Source of the DNA: Flavobacterium sp. N1994
GTDB taxonomy: Bacteria; Bacteroidota; Bacteroidia; Flavobacteriales; Flavobacteriaceae
DNA: 64,000 bases
Assembly (NCBI RefSeq): GCF_025947145.1
Contig: NZ_CP109999.1
Span: 1,798,001-1,862,000 of the forward strand
Reading direction: 5' to 3'
Part shown: positions 45,501-55,311 of the stretch, piece after piece
Layout of the letters: every line of letters starts with the position of its first letter
Position numbering within the stretch: position 1 is the first letter of the stretch
The notes under the pieces: model-generated
Told to the model about the DNA's origin: nothing
The model's input: only the letters and a program-made list of their open reading frames with translations
The model's database searches: none
Position numbers and translations under genes: made by a program

Positions 45501-48500
45501 AGTGGCGCTAAATGACAACACTTTTAATTGAGTCAAAAGAGCCAACGGTATATCCATTTCATTGATTTCAGGCCAAATTTCTGCCGCTGTTGTGGCATTT
45601 TGCGCTGTAACTTTTAGCGGTATCTCTACTTCATAATAGTTATCTGTAAAGTCATTTCCAAAACGAATAAAAGCAGTCATTTGATTGTCTTGTAATGGCG
45701 TAGTATCTGTAGGCAAAGCTTCAGCGTGTAAAAACATTTTTAACTTGCTGTATTGACGCATATCAACATCCACATTTTTAAACACGGCTCTTGCATCTCC
45801 AACTTCTAAGCCATCGCCTGCTGCTGCCCCTGAAACTCGTAAAGAAAGTGATTGCTCATTTTGAGCTATAATTTGATTATTGGTACCTACTTGTTCTTGA
45901 ACAACTCCTGGCGGGGTCACATAATGTATAGGAAAACGGGCTCCATTTTGTTGAAGATTCACCGTAAGCACATCAAAAGTAGTGGTCAAATCACTTGTAT
46001 CTGTATCGGTTAGAGCATCAAAAGGTTTGTCATATCTTCTCCATTCGCCACGAACTAAATCTAAAGTACCAAAACGAACCGTAATTGGTTTTGTAAATCC
46101 TGTCATAAACATTCTCATAAAACGAATGGAACGAAAATCGGAAATACTACCAACAACATTGGTGGGTTGTGTTACAGGAATTTTAAATTGAATCCATCTA
46201 GCACGAGTAGCATTTTGATTTGGAATATTGGTACTAGGAACTTCTGTTTCTACCATATCCGTAATAAAATTACTTCCAACTTGCATTGTGACTGGTCCAT
46301 TTGGTGTAGCAATAGTTGAATTATATGGAGCCATTTCTATTTTATACTCATAATAGGCATTAGCCTCGTTCATGGTATTATCTCTATTGATATCTTCTAC
46401 ATCAGGTAGTGTGGTAGAGCCTCTGTTATCGTTATTGATATCTACTGGTGAATTGCCTTCAACACCATTGTAATTTTTATAACATCCTTGTACCGTCGTT
46501 TCTGTAGAATTTAAAAAATATTGGTAATTATCCCCGGCAGGGTCGTTTAAAGCTGCAAATCCAGGGGCAACACCCGAAAGATTTTTTTCATCAGCATCTC
46601 CTACACCATCAAAACCAACATCTTGAGCTCCTCTATTGGCACCATCTACATCAAAAGCATAAATAAGCGATTGAGATGATGGAACTTTCCCCCATACCGT
46701 TGTGTGAGTCAAGGTATTCGAAGTACTGGTAGAAGGCAAACCGTTTTCATATTGTTTTCTTGAATCCTTCAAGACATCTTCTGAAATTTCACCTAGGTTA
46801 AAATAAATTTGACCTGTATTATTATGATCTGTTTCTGCTGTTGGATTATTAAAGTCATAGTAAGGGTCTAGCATCCAAAACTGGATATACTCCACATTAC
46901 TCTGTTCAAAATTGGTAGAGTTTATAGCACGCATAATACCTCCAAAATTATTCTTAGCATCAGTATTACTAAATCCAGTAAGAGCTGACGGATTATAATT
47001 ATAAGGCCCTCTCTCCTCAGGATAATACGATAAATCTAAAGTGTTAATTACGGTAGACTGTCCTATAGCAATTTGAAGGTTAGGGAATAATTCTTGGCTA
47101 AATATTCTTCTAGTACTATTAGTCGAAATCCCATCCTGACCAATATTTCCTGGTGTTTGAACATAAATAGTTGGGTCAATAGAGTACCAACTTAATTTAC
47201 CTCTTTTATAGCCATAACTTAAATCAACAGCATTAGAACCAAAATCAGGATACGTCGCTCCAGTTGTTGGTTGTTTTGGAGTGGAAGACAAGCTCCATGA
47301 TTGTGCCGAACGCATATCAATGGTGGTTTGTGAACCTTCAAAATTATCTACATAAACGGTAGATTCTCCTCTAAATTGGTCTGCTTTTGGTGCATCTGGT
47401 TTTAAAAATGCTACTTCCCCTCTTAGCGAGAAGTTAGAAGGAACATCAGTATCGATATTAGGTAATTTGTTAACTAATCTAGTTAAAAAAGGAACTTCAG
47501 TTGAGTAGTTGGCATTGAATCCAAAAATGGTATTATTTACTGACTCTTGACCATAATTTGATTTGTTAGTCAATGGTCTTTCGCTCATTTGAATTAAAGT
47601 GGCACCAAGTAAAAATTTATCAGAGAATTTGTGCTCAATATTAAAGCCCATAAATCTTCTAGTTTGTTGCCCAAAAGTAGAATTGTTTTCAACAGAAACT
47701 TGTATTGGTGTATTAGAAGCTTGCAAAGATGGGTCTAAAATTTGAACTCTTCCTGCTTGATAATTTACACTATAATCAATACCTTCTTGCAACACTCTTC
47801 CTCCTGCGGTTACTACAACCGAACCTCTTGGCACATTATAAGCTCCAATTGGAATTCCATCACCTCCTGAAGATTTAAATCTTCCTTTTAATAGAAACTT
47901 ATTTTTTTCAGCATCTTGCAAAGCTGCCGCTTGGGTGTTGGCATACATGCTTCGGAAAACATATTTCTGTTGGTTTCCGTTGTAAGTAGTTGTATTGTAA
48001 TAATCCTCAGTACCATTTAGTTTTAATTTATCAAAAATTAATTTCCCAAAAGGTTCCACCGTAGTAAAAATGAGTCGTCCATTAGTTTGATCTACCGTTA
48101 ATCCTGGTAAGAAATCAAAAAATCCATCTCCTCCTGTTTGTGGGTCGTTATTGTAGTTTAATTTATCAACATTAAAGACATTTAACAGTGGGGTTTCTGT
48201 AACTTGATTGCCAGGAAGTGGGTTGGTTGGAAATGGCACTCCTGCAACTGGACTTATGTAATTAATTGGTGAAGGATCAGAATACAATATATTGAATCTA
48301 AAATCTTCTCTTTGCAATTGGTAACCTCCTTGAATTTGATAAATGTTTTTCATCATCAAATTCCAAATTGGTTTTTGAACATTTGTCAAACTACTTTTTA
48401 GCATTTTCAAGATCAAACTCTGAGATGAAACCTCCTGATTAGTTGCTCCGCCACCTGTAATTACTGTAGCATCTACTCCGTCTGTTCCAAATTCCCCAAC

Positions 48501-49970
48501 TTGGTATACATTATCACCAATGGTATATTGATAAGCAACTGCTAAAACTTCGTCATTAGACAAACGTTGTTGCAACGAAATGTAACCTAATTGTGGATTC
48601 AGTGTGTATTCATTTGACGCTAATTTTCTAGCATTTTCTAGTTTTGAAAAATCAGTCCCTTCATCAACTGTATTATTAAAACCAGCTGTAGCTGTGACAA
48701 TATCCCTAACATTTGAATTCAACAACCCGCCTCCAGTAGTAATTAACGCTGGGTCATATTTGTTGTTTTTATTATCTGATGGTACATTGCCATTAGAATC
48801 AGGTGGTGTTACAGTTGAATTGTAAACAAAGAAACCTGGTGGCTGTGGTGTAATAGCAACTAGTCTTGGATCAGGAATTCCCGAATATTGTGATTCCCCT
48901 AAATCTTGAAGAGCAATGATGTTTCTCAAGTTATTATTGGTGGTACTAACTCTGTTTTGTCTGTTGGTTACCCATACTTCTATTCTTGTAATTTGAACTC
49001 TACTTCGAATTACTGGGTAATCTTGCAACGCTTCATCATACTTATTTCTGAAGTATTGCGATAAGAAAAAGTGTCGGTCGGCATCGTAATCTAGACCATA
49101 TAATTGAAAATTTTGTATCGTTCCGCCGCCTTGAGCTGTGACTGATTTGGTTTTTGATTTTTGTTCTGAGAAAACACCGGTTACTGTAGTTTTTCCAAAT
49201 TGTAATTGCGCTTTAACCCCAAATAAACTTTGAGCACCACGAATCAAAGAATTACTCGTTGGCATACTCACATTTCCGACTTCAATTTTTTGAATGATGT
49301 CATCTTCTGTTGGTGCATACTCTAACTTGATAAGATTTTGAAAAGCAAAAGTAGATTGGGTATCATAATTGGCATTAACGCTCAATCTTGTTCCCACTTT
49401 ACCGTTCAAACTCATGCTAATTCTTTGAGCAAAATCAAAGGAAGTTTGGGATCTATTTCTTGGAGAAAAGGCCGGATTGTCTTGTTTAGTATAACGAACT
49501 CCCAAATCCATTTCTACAGAACCTGTGGGCTTTACATCAATGGTATTGGACCCAAAAATAGACTCAAAGAAACCTGAGTTTACATAGTATCGAGGTAATA
49601 AATCTTTTTTCTTTTGATCACTACCATCTTTTTTTCCATCAATCGCATCCGATTTTTGTTTGAAATACTCCCGCATCGATTCTCGAAGCACTAATTCTTC
49701 GTATTCCTTTGGGGTTAAAATAATAGGGTAATTGATATTAAAACCATCAACGGAACTGGTATAAATATATCTGTTTGTTGCTGGATCATAGGTGTAAGCA
49801 TTAACAATACTATTTGGATTTTTTATCTCCATTTTCCCTTTTGAATAGCCCAAACTGTCTTTAGGCGTTTCATTAATCTGAGCATAAGTCGTAGCGCTTA
49901 GTAGCAAAACTAATCCTAAGATTAACTTCTTCAAGTTTAGAAATGATTTTGTAAAGTATTTTGTTTCCAA
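42597..49970 (-). CDS. sprA: T9SS outer membrane translocon protein Sov/SprA
   Basis: A 2457-residue protein. SprA forms the giant 36-strand barrel through which type IX cargo, such as the adhesin at 17-24 kb, crosses the outer membrane in gliding Bacteroidota. It has a signal peptide (TTG start, then METKYFTKSFLNLKKLILGL and cleavage near TTYAQ). Typical segments include SLFGVKAQLQFGKTTVTGVFSEQ, RGSVVVTAGGRVLQEGIDY, VYVDNFEGSQTTIDMRS, EVWFNELRLAGL and a C-terminal strand ending LRYNFGN. Length fits the family. No in-frame ATG suits the signal peptide, so TTG at 49970 is the likely start, 3 bases after ruvA. Confidence 0.97.
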   Translation of the reverse strand: METKYFTKSFLNLKKLILGLVLLLSATTYAQINETPKDSLGYSKGKMEIKNPNSIVNAYTYDPATNRYIYTSSVDGFNINYPIILTPKEYEELVLRESMREYFKQKSDAIDGKKDGSDQKKKDLLPRYYVNSGFFESIFGSNTIDVKPTGSVEMDLGVRYTKQDNPAFSPRNRSQTSFDFAQRISMSLNGKVGTRLSVNANYDTQSTFAFQNLIKLEYAPTEDDIIQKIEVGNVSMPTSNSLIRGAQSLFGVKAQLQFGKTTVTGVFSEQKSKTKSVTAQGGGTIQNFQLYGLDYDADRHFFLSQYFRNKYDEALQDYPVIRSRVQITRIEVWVTNRQNRVSTTNNNLRNIIALQDLGESQYSGIPDPRLVAITPQPPGFFVYNSTVTPPDSNGNVPSDNKNNKYDPALITTGGGLLNSNVRDIVTATAGFNNTVDEGTDFSKLENARKLASNEYTLNPQLGYISLQQRLSNDEVLAVAYQYTIGDNVYQVGEFGTDGVDATVITGGGATNQEVSSQSLILKMLKSSLTNVQKPIWNLMMKNIYQIQGGYQLQREDFRFNILYSDPSPINYISPVAGVPFPTNPLPGNQVTETPLLNVFNVDKLNYNNDPQTGGDGFFDFLPGLTVDQTNGRLIFTTVEPFGKLIFDKLKLNGTEDYYNTTTYNGNQQKYVFRSMYANTQAAALQDAEKNKFLLKGRFKSSGGDGIPIGAYNVPRGSVVVTAGGRVLQEGIDYSVNYQAGRVQILDPSLQASNTPIQVSVENNSTFGQQTRRFMGFNIEHKFSDKFLLGATLIQMSERPLTNKSNYGQESVNNTIFGFNANYSTEVPFLTRLVNKLPNIDTDVPSNFSLRGEVAFLKPDAPKADQFRGESTVYVDNFEGSQTTIDMRSAQSWSLSSTPKQPTTGATYPDFGSNAVDLSYGYKRGKLSWYSIDPTIYVQTPGNIGQDGISTNSTRRIFSQELFPNLQIAIGQSTVINTLDLSYYPEERGPYNYNPSALTGFSNTDAKNNFGGIMRAINSTNFEQSNVEYIQFWMLDPYYDFNNPTAETDHNNTGQIYFNLGEISEDVLKDSRKQYENGLPSTSTSNTLTHTTVWGKVPSSQSLIYAFDVDGANRGAQDVGFDGVGDADEKNLSGVAPGFAALNDPAGDNYQYFLNSTETTVQGCYKNYNGVEGNSPVDINNDNRGSTTLPDVEDINRDNTMNEANAYYEYKIEMAPYNSTIATPNGPVTMQVGSNFITDMVETEVPSTNIPNQNATRARWIQFKIPVTQPTNVVGSISDFRSIRFMRMFMTGFTKPITVRFGTLDLVRGEWRRYDKPFDALTDTDTSDLTTTFDVLTVNLQQNGARFPIHYVTPPGVVQEQVGTNNQIIAQNEQSLSLRVSGAAAGDGLEVGDARAVFKNVDVDMRQYSKLKMFLHAEALPTDTTPLQDNQMTAFIRFGNDFTDNYYEVEIPLKVTAQNATTAAEIWPEINEMDIPLALLTQLKVLSFSATPSQLVNGVLYKNDVELDPSLASIANRGPLRLGIKGTPNFGLVRTLMVGIRNNHTQKVRGEVWFNELRLAGLDNKGGMAAILNMDTNLADFATLSATGRMSTIGFGTLEQGPQERSREDTQQFNIITNLSLGKLLPKKWGVNLPFNYAVGEELITPEYDPFNQDIRLKQLLDNTTDATERDNVRNRAIDFTKRKSINFIGVKKERAPEQKPHIYDPENLTLSYSFNQVEKHNYEIENYLDQQVSTTVDYTFSFQNKPVEPFKKTKMFKKSSYWKLLSDFNFNYLPASISFSSNIIRQYNKQQFRQVDVAGIGIDPLFRRNYMFNYQYGFNYNITKALKVNFTAASHNIVRTYMDINNVPDNTNTIWTDFWNIGTPNQHNQQIVVNYDLPINKIPFLSFVKSTYTYTGDYSWQKPSLALASVDGQDLGNTIQNAGSHRLNTALNMESFYKYIGLGKKPVAPAQKPAALPKPGEKITAIKAQPAKNSNVFVDGLLGVLTSIKNVQINYTKNEGTLLPGYLPGLGFFGSSRPTLGFVFGSQDDVRYEAAKRGWLTTYQDFNQSFTQVSTKTLEATANIDLFPDFKIDLTANRTYSENFSEQYDVTPGTGQYNPRSPYSFGNFSISTVMLKTSFKASDENGSSAFDDFRENRILIADRLAAQYYGGGSIPRYGDAANPIPTDVNDPKYNFYNSNAGFPIGFGKNNQAVLIPAFLSAYTGFGVLDHKAGEAGQGVSLDAFRNFPIPNWNIKYTGLMRYAFFKEHFKRFSIQHAYRASYTINTFRSNLDYSATSPTQDNGGFGNFYNKTIIGNINLVEQFNPLIRIDFEMKNAFKILAEIKKDRSLSMSFDNNLLTEVQGKEYIIGIGYRFKDVIFSSQLADNPTGIIKSDINLKIDFSYRNNKTIVRYLDYDNNQIGGGQNIWSAKLTADYSFSKNLTAIFFYDHSFSKPVISTSFPLTNIKAGFTLRYNFGN

Positions 49971-49973
49971 GAA

Positions 49974-50555
49974 CTATAAATTTTTTAAAGCTTGTTTGAT
50001 TATTACTTCTACTCCTGCTTCAGGGTTTTCTTTTAGGATTTTATCCACTACTTTTTCGGCATTCTTTCTAATGAATCCCAAAACCTCTAAGGCAGATAAC
50101 GATTCTTCTCGATTAATATTGTGCTGTGAAGTAGAAATTTCACTTAAATCATAGATTTTTAACACTTTTTCTTTTAAATCCAATATAACCCGTTGCGCCG
50201 TTTTACTGCCGATTCCTTTGATCGATTGAATTGTTCCAACATCAGCACTAGCAATAGCCTGTATGATTTGTTTTGGATCTAAAGAGGATAACATCGTTCT
50301 AGCAATACTAGCACCAATTCCTGATACGGTAAGTAATAATTTAAACAACTCACGTTCAGATTTTTCTACAAAACCAAACAAAGAATGAGCATCCTCCTTG
50401 ATTTGAAGATGGGTAAATAACTTAATAAAATCGGAATTGGGAAGTAATGAAAAGGTATGCAAAGAAATATTTATGTGATAACCAACACCATTGCAGTCAA
50501 TTACAACCTCGGTAGGTGATTTTTCAATTAATTTTCCTTGAATGTGTGCAATCAT
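49974..50555 (-). CDS. ruvA: Holliday junction branch migration protein RuvA
   Basis: A 193-residue protein that forms the tetramer holding Holliday junctions for RuvB. The N-terminal OB fold starts MIAHIQGKLIEKSPTEVVIDCNGVGY. Helix-hairpin-helix motifs (LLTVSGIGASIARTML and IQSIKGIGSKTAQRVILDLK) and the C-terminal RuvB-binding domain (EALSALEVLGF-like, about 145-190) are all present. It is cotranscribed with sprA 3 bases downstream. Its partner ruvB at 55-56 kb appears frameshifted. Confidence 0.96.
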   Translation of the reverse strand: MIAHIQGKLIEKSPTEVVIDCNGVGYHINISLHTFSLLPNSDFIKLFTHLQIKEDAHSLFGFVEKSERELFKLLLTVSGIGASIARTMLSSLDPKQIIQAIASADVGTIQSIKGIGSKTAQRVILDLKEKVLKIYDLSEISTSQHNINREESLSALEVLGFIRKNAEKVVDKILKENPEAGVEVIIKQALKNL

Positions 50556-50575
50556 TTTTTACTGAAATCTAATTC

Positions 50576-50583
50576 CAAATATA
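50576..50583 (-). promoter_or_regulatory. -7 box for ruvA-sprA
   Basis: The minus strand reads TATATTTG, a full TAnnTTTG match, 21 bases upstream of the ruvA ATG, in the 83-base gap after maeB. sprA is probably transcribed from here. Confidence 0.6.
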
Positions 50584-50638
50584 GCAAAATTCTTTAACTG
50601 GAAGAATCTCTTTGCAATATCTCTAAAATAATACAAAA

Positions 50639-52933
50639 CTATTTAGGGGAAGCCGCTTTTTTTCTCTTCTCTTTTTCTTGTGCATCCACAACAGCAACTG
50701 CTACCATATTTACCATTTCTTCTACACTGGCGCCAAGCTGAAAAATATGAACTGCTTTTTCCATACCCAACATAATAGGCCCAATAGAGTCTACTTTATA
50801 CAATTCTTTCAATAGTTTATAAGTGATATTGGAAGCTTCTAAATTAGGGAAAATTAGTGTGTTCACTTTTTTGCCTGCTAATTTTGAGAAAGGAAATTTA
50901 GCTTTCAACATTTCGGCATTTAAAGCAAAATCGGTTTGGATTTCCCCATCCACAATTAAGTCAGGATAATATTTATGCAAATAGGCTACAGCTTCTCTAA
51001 CCTTGTTAGCACTTTCATGAGCCGACGAACCAAAATTGGAAAACGAAACCATGGCAATCACCGGTTCTATTCCAAACATTCTAGTCATTTTTGCCGTCAT
51101 CAAAGCAATTTTAGCCAATTCATCTGAAGTTGGATTTGGATTAATGGCCGTATCCGATAAGAACATTGGTCCTCGGTTCGTCATCATCATATTGGCTGTA
51201 GCAATTAAAGTAATCCCTGGTGCTTTTCCTATCAATTGCATCAAGGGCTTCACTGTTGACGGATAACTTCTAGAGTAACCCGAAACCATGGCATCAGCAT
51301 CGCCTTCATTAACCATCATTGCAGCAAAATAGTTGCGCTCTCTCATCCATTTTTGGGCATCGAGTAATGAAATTCCTCTACGTTGTCTTGACTTCCAATA
51401 AATATCGGCGTATTTTAATCTTCGTTTGTCTTCTTCTTTCGTTTTTGGATCAAAAATTGGGACATCAACATCAAAACCAATTTCTTCTTTGAGTTCCAAA
51501 ATCAATTCTTTATTTCCTAACAATATAGGATGAGCAATGCCTTCTTCGTAAGCAATTTGCGCTGCTTTCAAAACATCCAAATGATCCGCTTCGGCAAAAA
51601 CGACTCTTTTAGGTTCTGTCCTAGCTCTATTAGTTAATAATCGAACCAATTTATTATCAGACCCTAATCGCTCTAATAATTCTTCTTCATATTTATCCCA
51701 ATCGGTAATTGGATGTAAGGCAACTCCCGATTCCATTGCGGCTCTTGCTACTGCAGGTGGAACTTTTGCGATTAATCTTGGATCGAAAGGTTTTGGAATA
51801 ATATACTCTTTACCAAAATTCAACTTGGTTTCTCCGTAAGCAATATTCACTTGCTCTGGAACGGACTCTTTGGCTAATTCGGCTAAAGCAATAACTGCTG
51901 CTTTTTTCATTTCCTCATTAATCTTAGTCGCTCTAACATCTAATGCGCCACGGAAAATATAAGGAAAACCAAGTACATTATTCACTTGATTAGGATGGTC
52001 AGAACGACCCGTTGCCATGATTATATCTCTTCTGGTTTTAATAGCCAAATCATATTTTATCTCAGGATTTGGATTGGCCATCGCGAAAACGATTGGGTTT
52101 TTTGCCATCACCAATAACATTTCTGGCGTAACTATATCTCCAGTAGACAAACCAACAAATACATCACAACCCACCATAGCATCGTGCAATGATTGGAAGT
52201 TTTGATCGGTGGCATATTTTCGTTGATTATCTGAAATAGCAGGATCGTCTTTTCTAAGCGCCCCTTTGCTATTGAACATTACAATATTTTCTTCTTTTAC
52301 ACCAAAAGAAACATAAAGATTAGCACAAGCAATTGCCGCTGAACCAGCACCAGAAATCACCATTTTGACTTCATCCATTTTTTTTCCAGCCAATTCAACC
52401 GCATTGATTAAAGCTGCCGAAGAAATAATAGCCGTTCCATGCTGATCATCGTGCATTACAGGAATATTCAATTCTTCTACCAAACGTCTTTCTATTTCAA
52501 ATGACTCTGGTGCTTTAATGTCTTCTAGATTGATTCCTCCAAAAGTTGGTGCTATATTTTTTACCGTTTCAATAAAGGCGTCAATGTCTTTCGTCCCTAC
52601 TTCGATATCAAAAACATCAATATCAGCGAATATTTTAAAGAGCAGTGCTTTTCCTTCCATTACGGGTTTAGAGGCTTCTGGACCAATATCACCCAATCCT
52701 AAAACAGCTGTTCCATTAGTGATAACCGCTACTAAATTTCCTTTGGAAGTATATTTATAGACATTGTTTACATCTTTGGCAATTTCCAAACAAGGCTCGG
52801 CTACTCCAGGGGAATAGGCTAATGATAAGTCTCTTTGTGTTGCGTATTTTTTGGTGGGTACAACTTGTATTTTTCCAGGAGTTGGCTTCGCGTGGTATAA
52901 AAGTGCTTCTCGTCGTTTACTATCTTTATGCAT
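50639..52933 (-). CDS. maeB: NADP-dependent malic enzyme with phosphotransacetylase-like domain
   Basis: A 764-residue bifunctional-type enzyme converting malate to pyruvate, CO2 and NADPH. The N-terminal malic enzyme part (about 1-430) has the SPGVAEPCLEIA segment, GDIGPEASKPVMEGKA, the metal-binding DDQHGTA and the nucleotide-binding VISGAGSAAIACANLY. The C-terminal part (about 435-760) is phosphotransacetylase-like (FAEADHLDVLKAAQIAYEEGIA, IGPIMLGMEKAVHI) and usually regulatory rather than catalytic. The ATG at 52933 begins MHKDSKRREALLYH; the longer in-frame start is a TTG overlapping a promoter box. Confidence 0.95.
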   Translation of the reverse strand: MHKDSKRREALLYHAKPTPGKIQVVPTKKYATQRDLSLAYSPGVAEPCLEIAKDVNNVYKYTSKGNLVAVITNGTAVLGLGDIGPEASKPVMEGKALLFKIFADIDVFDIEVGTKDIDAFIETVKNIAPTFGGINLEDIKAPESFEIERRLVEELNIPVMHDDQHGTAIISSAALINAVELAGKKMDEVKMVISGAGSAAIACANLYVSFGVKEENIVMFNSKGALRKDDPAISDNQRKYATDQNFQSLHDAMVGCDVFVGLSTGDIVTPEMLLVMAKNPIVFAMANPNPEIKYDLAIKTRRDIIMATGRSDHPNQVNNVLGFPYIFRGALDVRATKINEEMKKAAVIALAELAKESVPEQVNIAYGETKLNFGKEYIIPKPFDPRLIAKVPPAVARAAMESGVALHPITDWDKYEEELLERLGSDNKLVRLLTNRARTEPKRVVFAEADHLDVLKAAQIAYEEGIAHPILLGNKELILELKEEIGFDVDVPIFDPKTKEEDKRRLKYADIYWKSRQRRGISLLDAQKWMRERNYFAAMMVNEGDADAMVSGYSRSYPSTVKPLMQLIGKAPGITLIATANMMMTNRGPMFLSDTAINPNPTSDELAKIALMTAKMTRMFGIEPVIAMVSFSNFGSSAHESANKVREAVAYLHKYYPDLIVDGEIQTDFALNAEMLKAKFPFSKLAGKKVNTLIFPNLEASNITYKLLKELYKVDSIGPIMLGMEKAVHIFQLGASVEEMVNMVAVAVVDAQEKEKRKKAASPK

Positions 52934-52954
52934 TATCGTTTGGTTTGATATATA

Positions 52955-52962
52955 CAAAGGTA
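52955..52962 (-). promoter_or_regulatory. -7 box for maeB
   Basis: The minus strand reads TACCTTTG, a full match to TAnnTTTG, 22 bases upstream of the maeB ATG. Confidence 0.55.
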
Positions 52963-53028
52963 TAAGACTAAAGGTAAAAAGGAAATTTTTGTGGATTTCT
53001 TTTTCACTTTAAGACAACTGAGCAATGT

Positions 53029-53958
53029 CTATTTCAAAAAATTAATGTTTCGTTTAAATCCTTCAAATTTGGTTCGCTTCACTGCCGAGTTTTTGAAGAC
53101 CTTTTGAAAGGTTTCTGCTGTGATTTCTTCCCAATCTTTTTTGGTAAAAGAAAGTAATTCTGGAGTAGCAGAAAAAAGCGGTTCTTTATGTGCTTTTGAA
53201 AACCGATTCCATGGACAAACATCTTGACAAACATCACAACCAAAAGCCCAATCATCGAATTTGCCTTTCATCTGCATCGGAATATTGTCTTTTAATTCGA
53301 TGGTAAAATAGGAAATGCATTTGCTACCGTCGACTACATAGGGAGCCACAATAGCTTCTGTTGGACAAGCATCAATGCAAGCGGTGCAAGTTCCACAATG
53401 GTCAGTAGTAGCGTGGTCGTATTCTAAATCTAAATCGACAATTAATTCGGCAATAAAATAAAAAGAACCTACTTGTTGCGTCAATAAATTGCTGTTTTTG
53501 CCAATCCACCCCAAACCACTTTTAGCGGCCCATGCTTTATCTAATACAGGTGCCGAATCTACAAAGGCTCTTCCCGAAACTTCACCGATTTCAGTTTGAA
53601 TGGTATGTAAAAGTTCTTTTAATTTTTCCTTGATGACAAAATGATAATCCTGACCATAAGCGTATTTAGAAATCTTATAACTTTCTTGATTTTGAAATTC
53701 TGACGGATAATAATTCAGTAATAAGGAGATTACACTTTTAGCATCGTCAACTAGTAGCGTAGGATTTAATCGTTTGTCAAAATGATTTTCCATATACTTC
53801 ATTTCACCATGTCTGTTTTGGTTTAACCAATTTTCCAATCGCGGTGCTTCTTCTTCTAAAAAACCAGCCTTAGAAATTCCACAAGACAAAAAGCCGAGTC
53901 GTTTGGCTTCCGCTTTTATAAGTTTAGTATAGTGCTCTTTTTTAGAATCGAGAATCAT
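53029..53958 (-). CDS. queG: Epoxyqueuosine reductase
   Basis: A 309-residue cobalamin- and Fe-S-dependent enzyme that performs the last step of queuosine synthesis in the tRNA anticodon. The cobalamin-domain residue in [10 protein letters not shown] (D134), [12 protein letters not shown], and two 4Fe-4S motifs, [12 protein letters not shown] (C188, C191, C194, C198) and [10 protein letters not shown] (C241, C244, C248), are complete. Slightly short because the C-terminal HEAT-repeat extension is absent, as in many Bacteroidota. The start overlaps the P450 stop by 4 bases (ATGA), so the two are translationally coupled. Confidence 0.95.
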   Translation of the reverse strand: MILDSKKEHYTKLIKAEAKRLGFLSCGISKAGFLEEEAPRLENWLNQNRHGEMKYMENHFDKRLNPTLLVDDAKSVISLLLNYYPSEFQNQESYKISKYAYGQDYHFVIKEKLKELLHTIQTEIGEVSGRAFVDSAPVLDKAWAAKSGLGWIGKNSNLLTQQVGSFYFIAELIVDLDLEYDHATTDHCGTCTACIDACPTEAIVAPYVVDGSKCISYFTIELKDNIPMQMKGKFDDWAFGCDVCQDVCPWNRFSKAHKEPLFSATPELLSFTKKDWEEITAETFQKVFKNSAVKRTKFEGFKRNINFLK

Positions 53959-55301
53959 CGTTTGGAAAATTTCACAGTAACACCCACTGGTTTCAAAGTT
54001 ATCAAAGGATTAAATTGAATGTTTTGATGTTGGGAGGTAATTGTATATTTTTTTACAATATAAGAAAGGGCTAAACACATCTCATAAATGGCGAAACCAA
54101 ATCCGATGCACATTCGGGGTCCAGCTCCAAAAGGATAAAAATAAGTCATGGACTCCTTTTTTTGTTCTCCTAAAAAGCGCTCTGGATTAAAAACTTCTGG
54201 GTCTTTCCAATACTTTGGATTTCGATGTAATTCATAAAAGGAAATTCCAATTAGTGTTCCTTTTTTAATAGGAAATCCTAAAAGTGTGTCATCTTCAACA
54301 TTTTCTCTATCCGTAATCCAAGCAGGCGGATACAGTCTCATAGATTCATTAATGACTGCGTTGGTATAAGTCATTTTTTGAAGTTGTTCGACTACATCGT
54401 TGGTTTCAGCATCGATAGCTATAAGTTCTTCGTGAATTTTTTGTTGTACTTCTGGATGATTAGCTAAAAGATGCAGGGTAAAAGTTAAGGCGTTAGCAGT
54501 GGTTTCATGACCCGCAATAAACAGAATTTTAATTTCGTCAATCAATTGTTGCGTGGCCATTCCTTCTCCAGTATCTTCATAACGGGTTTCGAGTAACATA
54601 TCCAACAAATCGTTATGTTGCTGATTTGAATGTTGTCTGCTGGCTATAATTTCATTGATAATAGCATCACTTTCTAATGCTAACTGCTCATGATAGTGCA
54701 CCTGACCGCTAATTTTATACCACCAAGATTTATAAGGTAATCGTATTTCTTTGATCACAAAATCTTGAACTTCTTCAATAATAAATTTCAATCGGTTTAA
54801 TTTCTGTTCTATAAAAGAAATATGAAATAAGGATTTCGCCACTACATTAAATGCCAAATTATTCATTATTGGAAATAGTGCCATCTCTTTCCCTTCGGGC
54901 AACTCTTTTAATTCAAAAGCAATGGCTTCTTCCATATTTTGAACCAATTGATTCATTTTTTGTTTATGAAAAGCGGGTTGAATGAGACGGCGTTGTTTTA
55001 ACCAAAAATCGCCATTAACCGTGAGTAATCCTTTGCCCAAATATTTAGACAAGAATTGGGTTTGTAGTTTCGACTTCTGATATTTTTTTTGATTCTTCTG
55101 AAGAATATATTCCGCAAGCTCATTATCTCTCGATAATATAACGTGTTTATTTTTTCCTATACGCAAAGAAAAAGTATCTCCAAATTCATTAAAAAATTTA
55201 GTATGAAAAGGGATTGGATTTTTTCGAAAACTTTCTGCTTTTAATAAGAACCTAACTATCGAAAGTTGCACCGGATAATTGTATTTCTTATTTTCTGCCA
55301 T
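53955..55301 (-). CDS. Cytochrome P450
   Basis: A 448-residue soluble-type P450 with every hallmark: oxygen-activating I-helix AGHETT (residues 263-268), ExxR (E319, R322), the PERF-like segment FNPERF, and the heme loop [12 protein letters not shown] with C398 as thiolate ligand. No membrane anchor is seen. Family and substrate are not recognisable from sequence; no ferredoxin or reductase is adjacent. It sits between ruvB (10 bases upstream) and queG (overlapping), an arrangement with no obvious pathway logic. Confidence 0.92.
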   Translation of the reverse strand: MAENKKYNYPVQLSIVRFLLKAESFRKNPIPFHTKFFNEFGDTFSLRIGKNKHVILSRDNELAEYILQKNQKKYQKSKLQTQFLSKYLGKGLLTVNGDFWLKQRRLIQPAFHKQKMNQLVQNMEEAIAFELKELPEGKEMALFPIMNNLAFNVVAKSLFHISFIEQKLNRLKFIIEEVQDFVIKEIRLPYKSWWYKISGQVHYHEQLALESDAIINEIIASRQHSNQQHNDLLDMLLETRYEDTGEGMATQQLIDEIKILFIAGHETTANALTFTLHLLANHPEVQQKIHEELIAIDAETNDVVEQLQKMTYTNAVINESMRLYPPAWITDRENVEDDTLLGFPIKKGTLIGISFYELHRNPKYWKDPEVFNPERFLGEQKKESMTYFYPFGAGPRMCIGFGFAIYEMCLALSYIVKKYTITSQHQNIQFNPLITLKPVGVTVKFSKR

Positions 55302-55311
55302 AGATTATAAA

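Noticed and set aside
53955..55301. P450 as part of a secondary-metabolite cluster
   Set aside because: Neighbours are ruvB, queG and maeB. No synthase, tailoring or transport genes are present.
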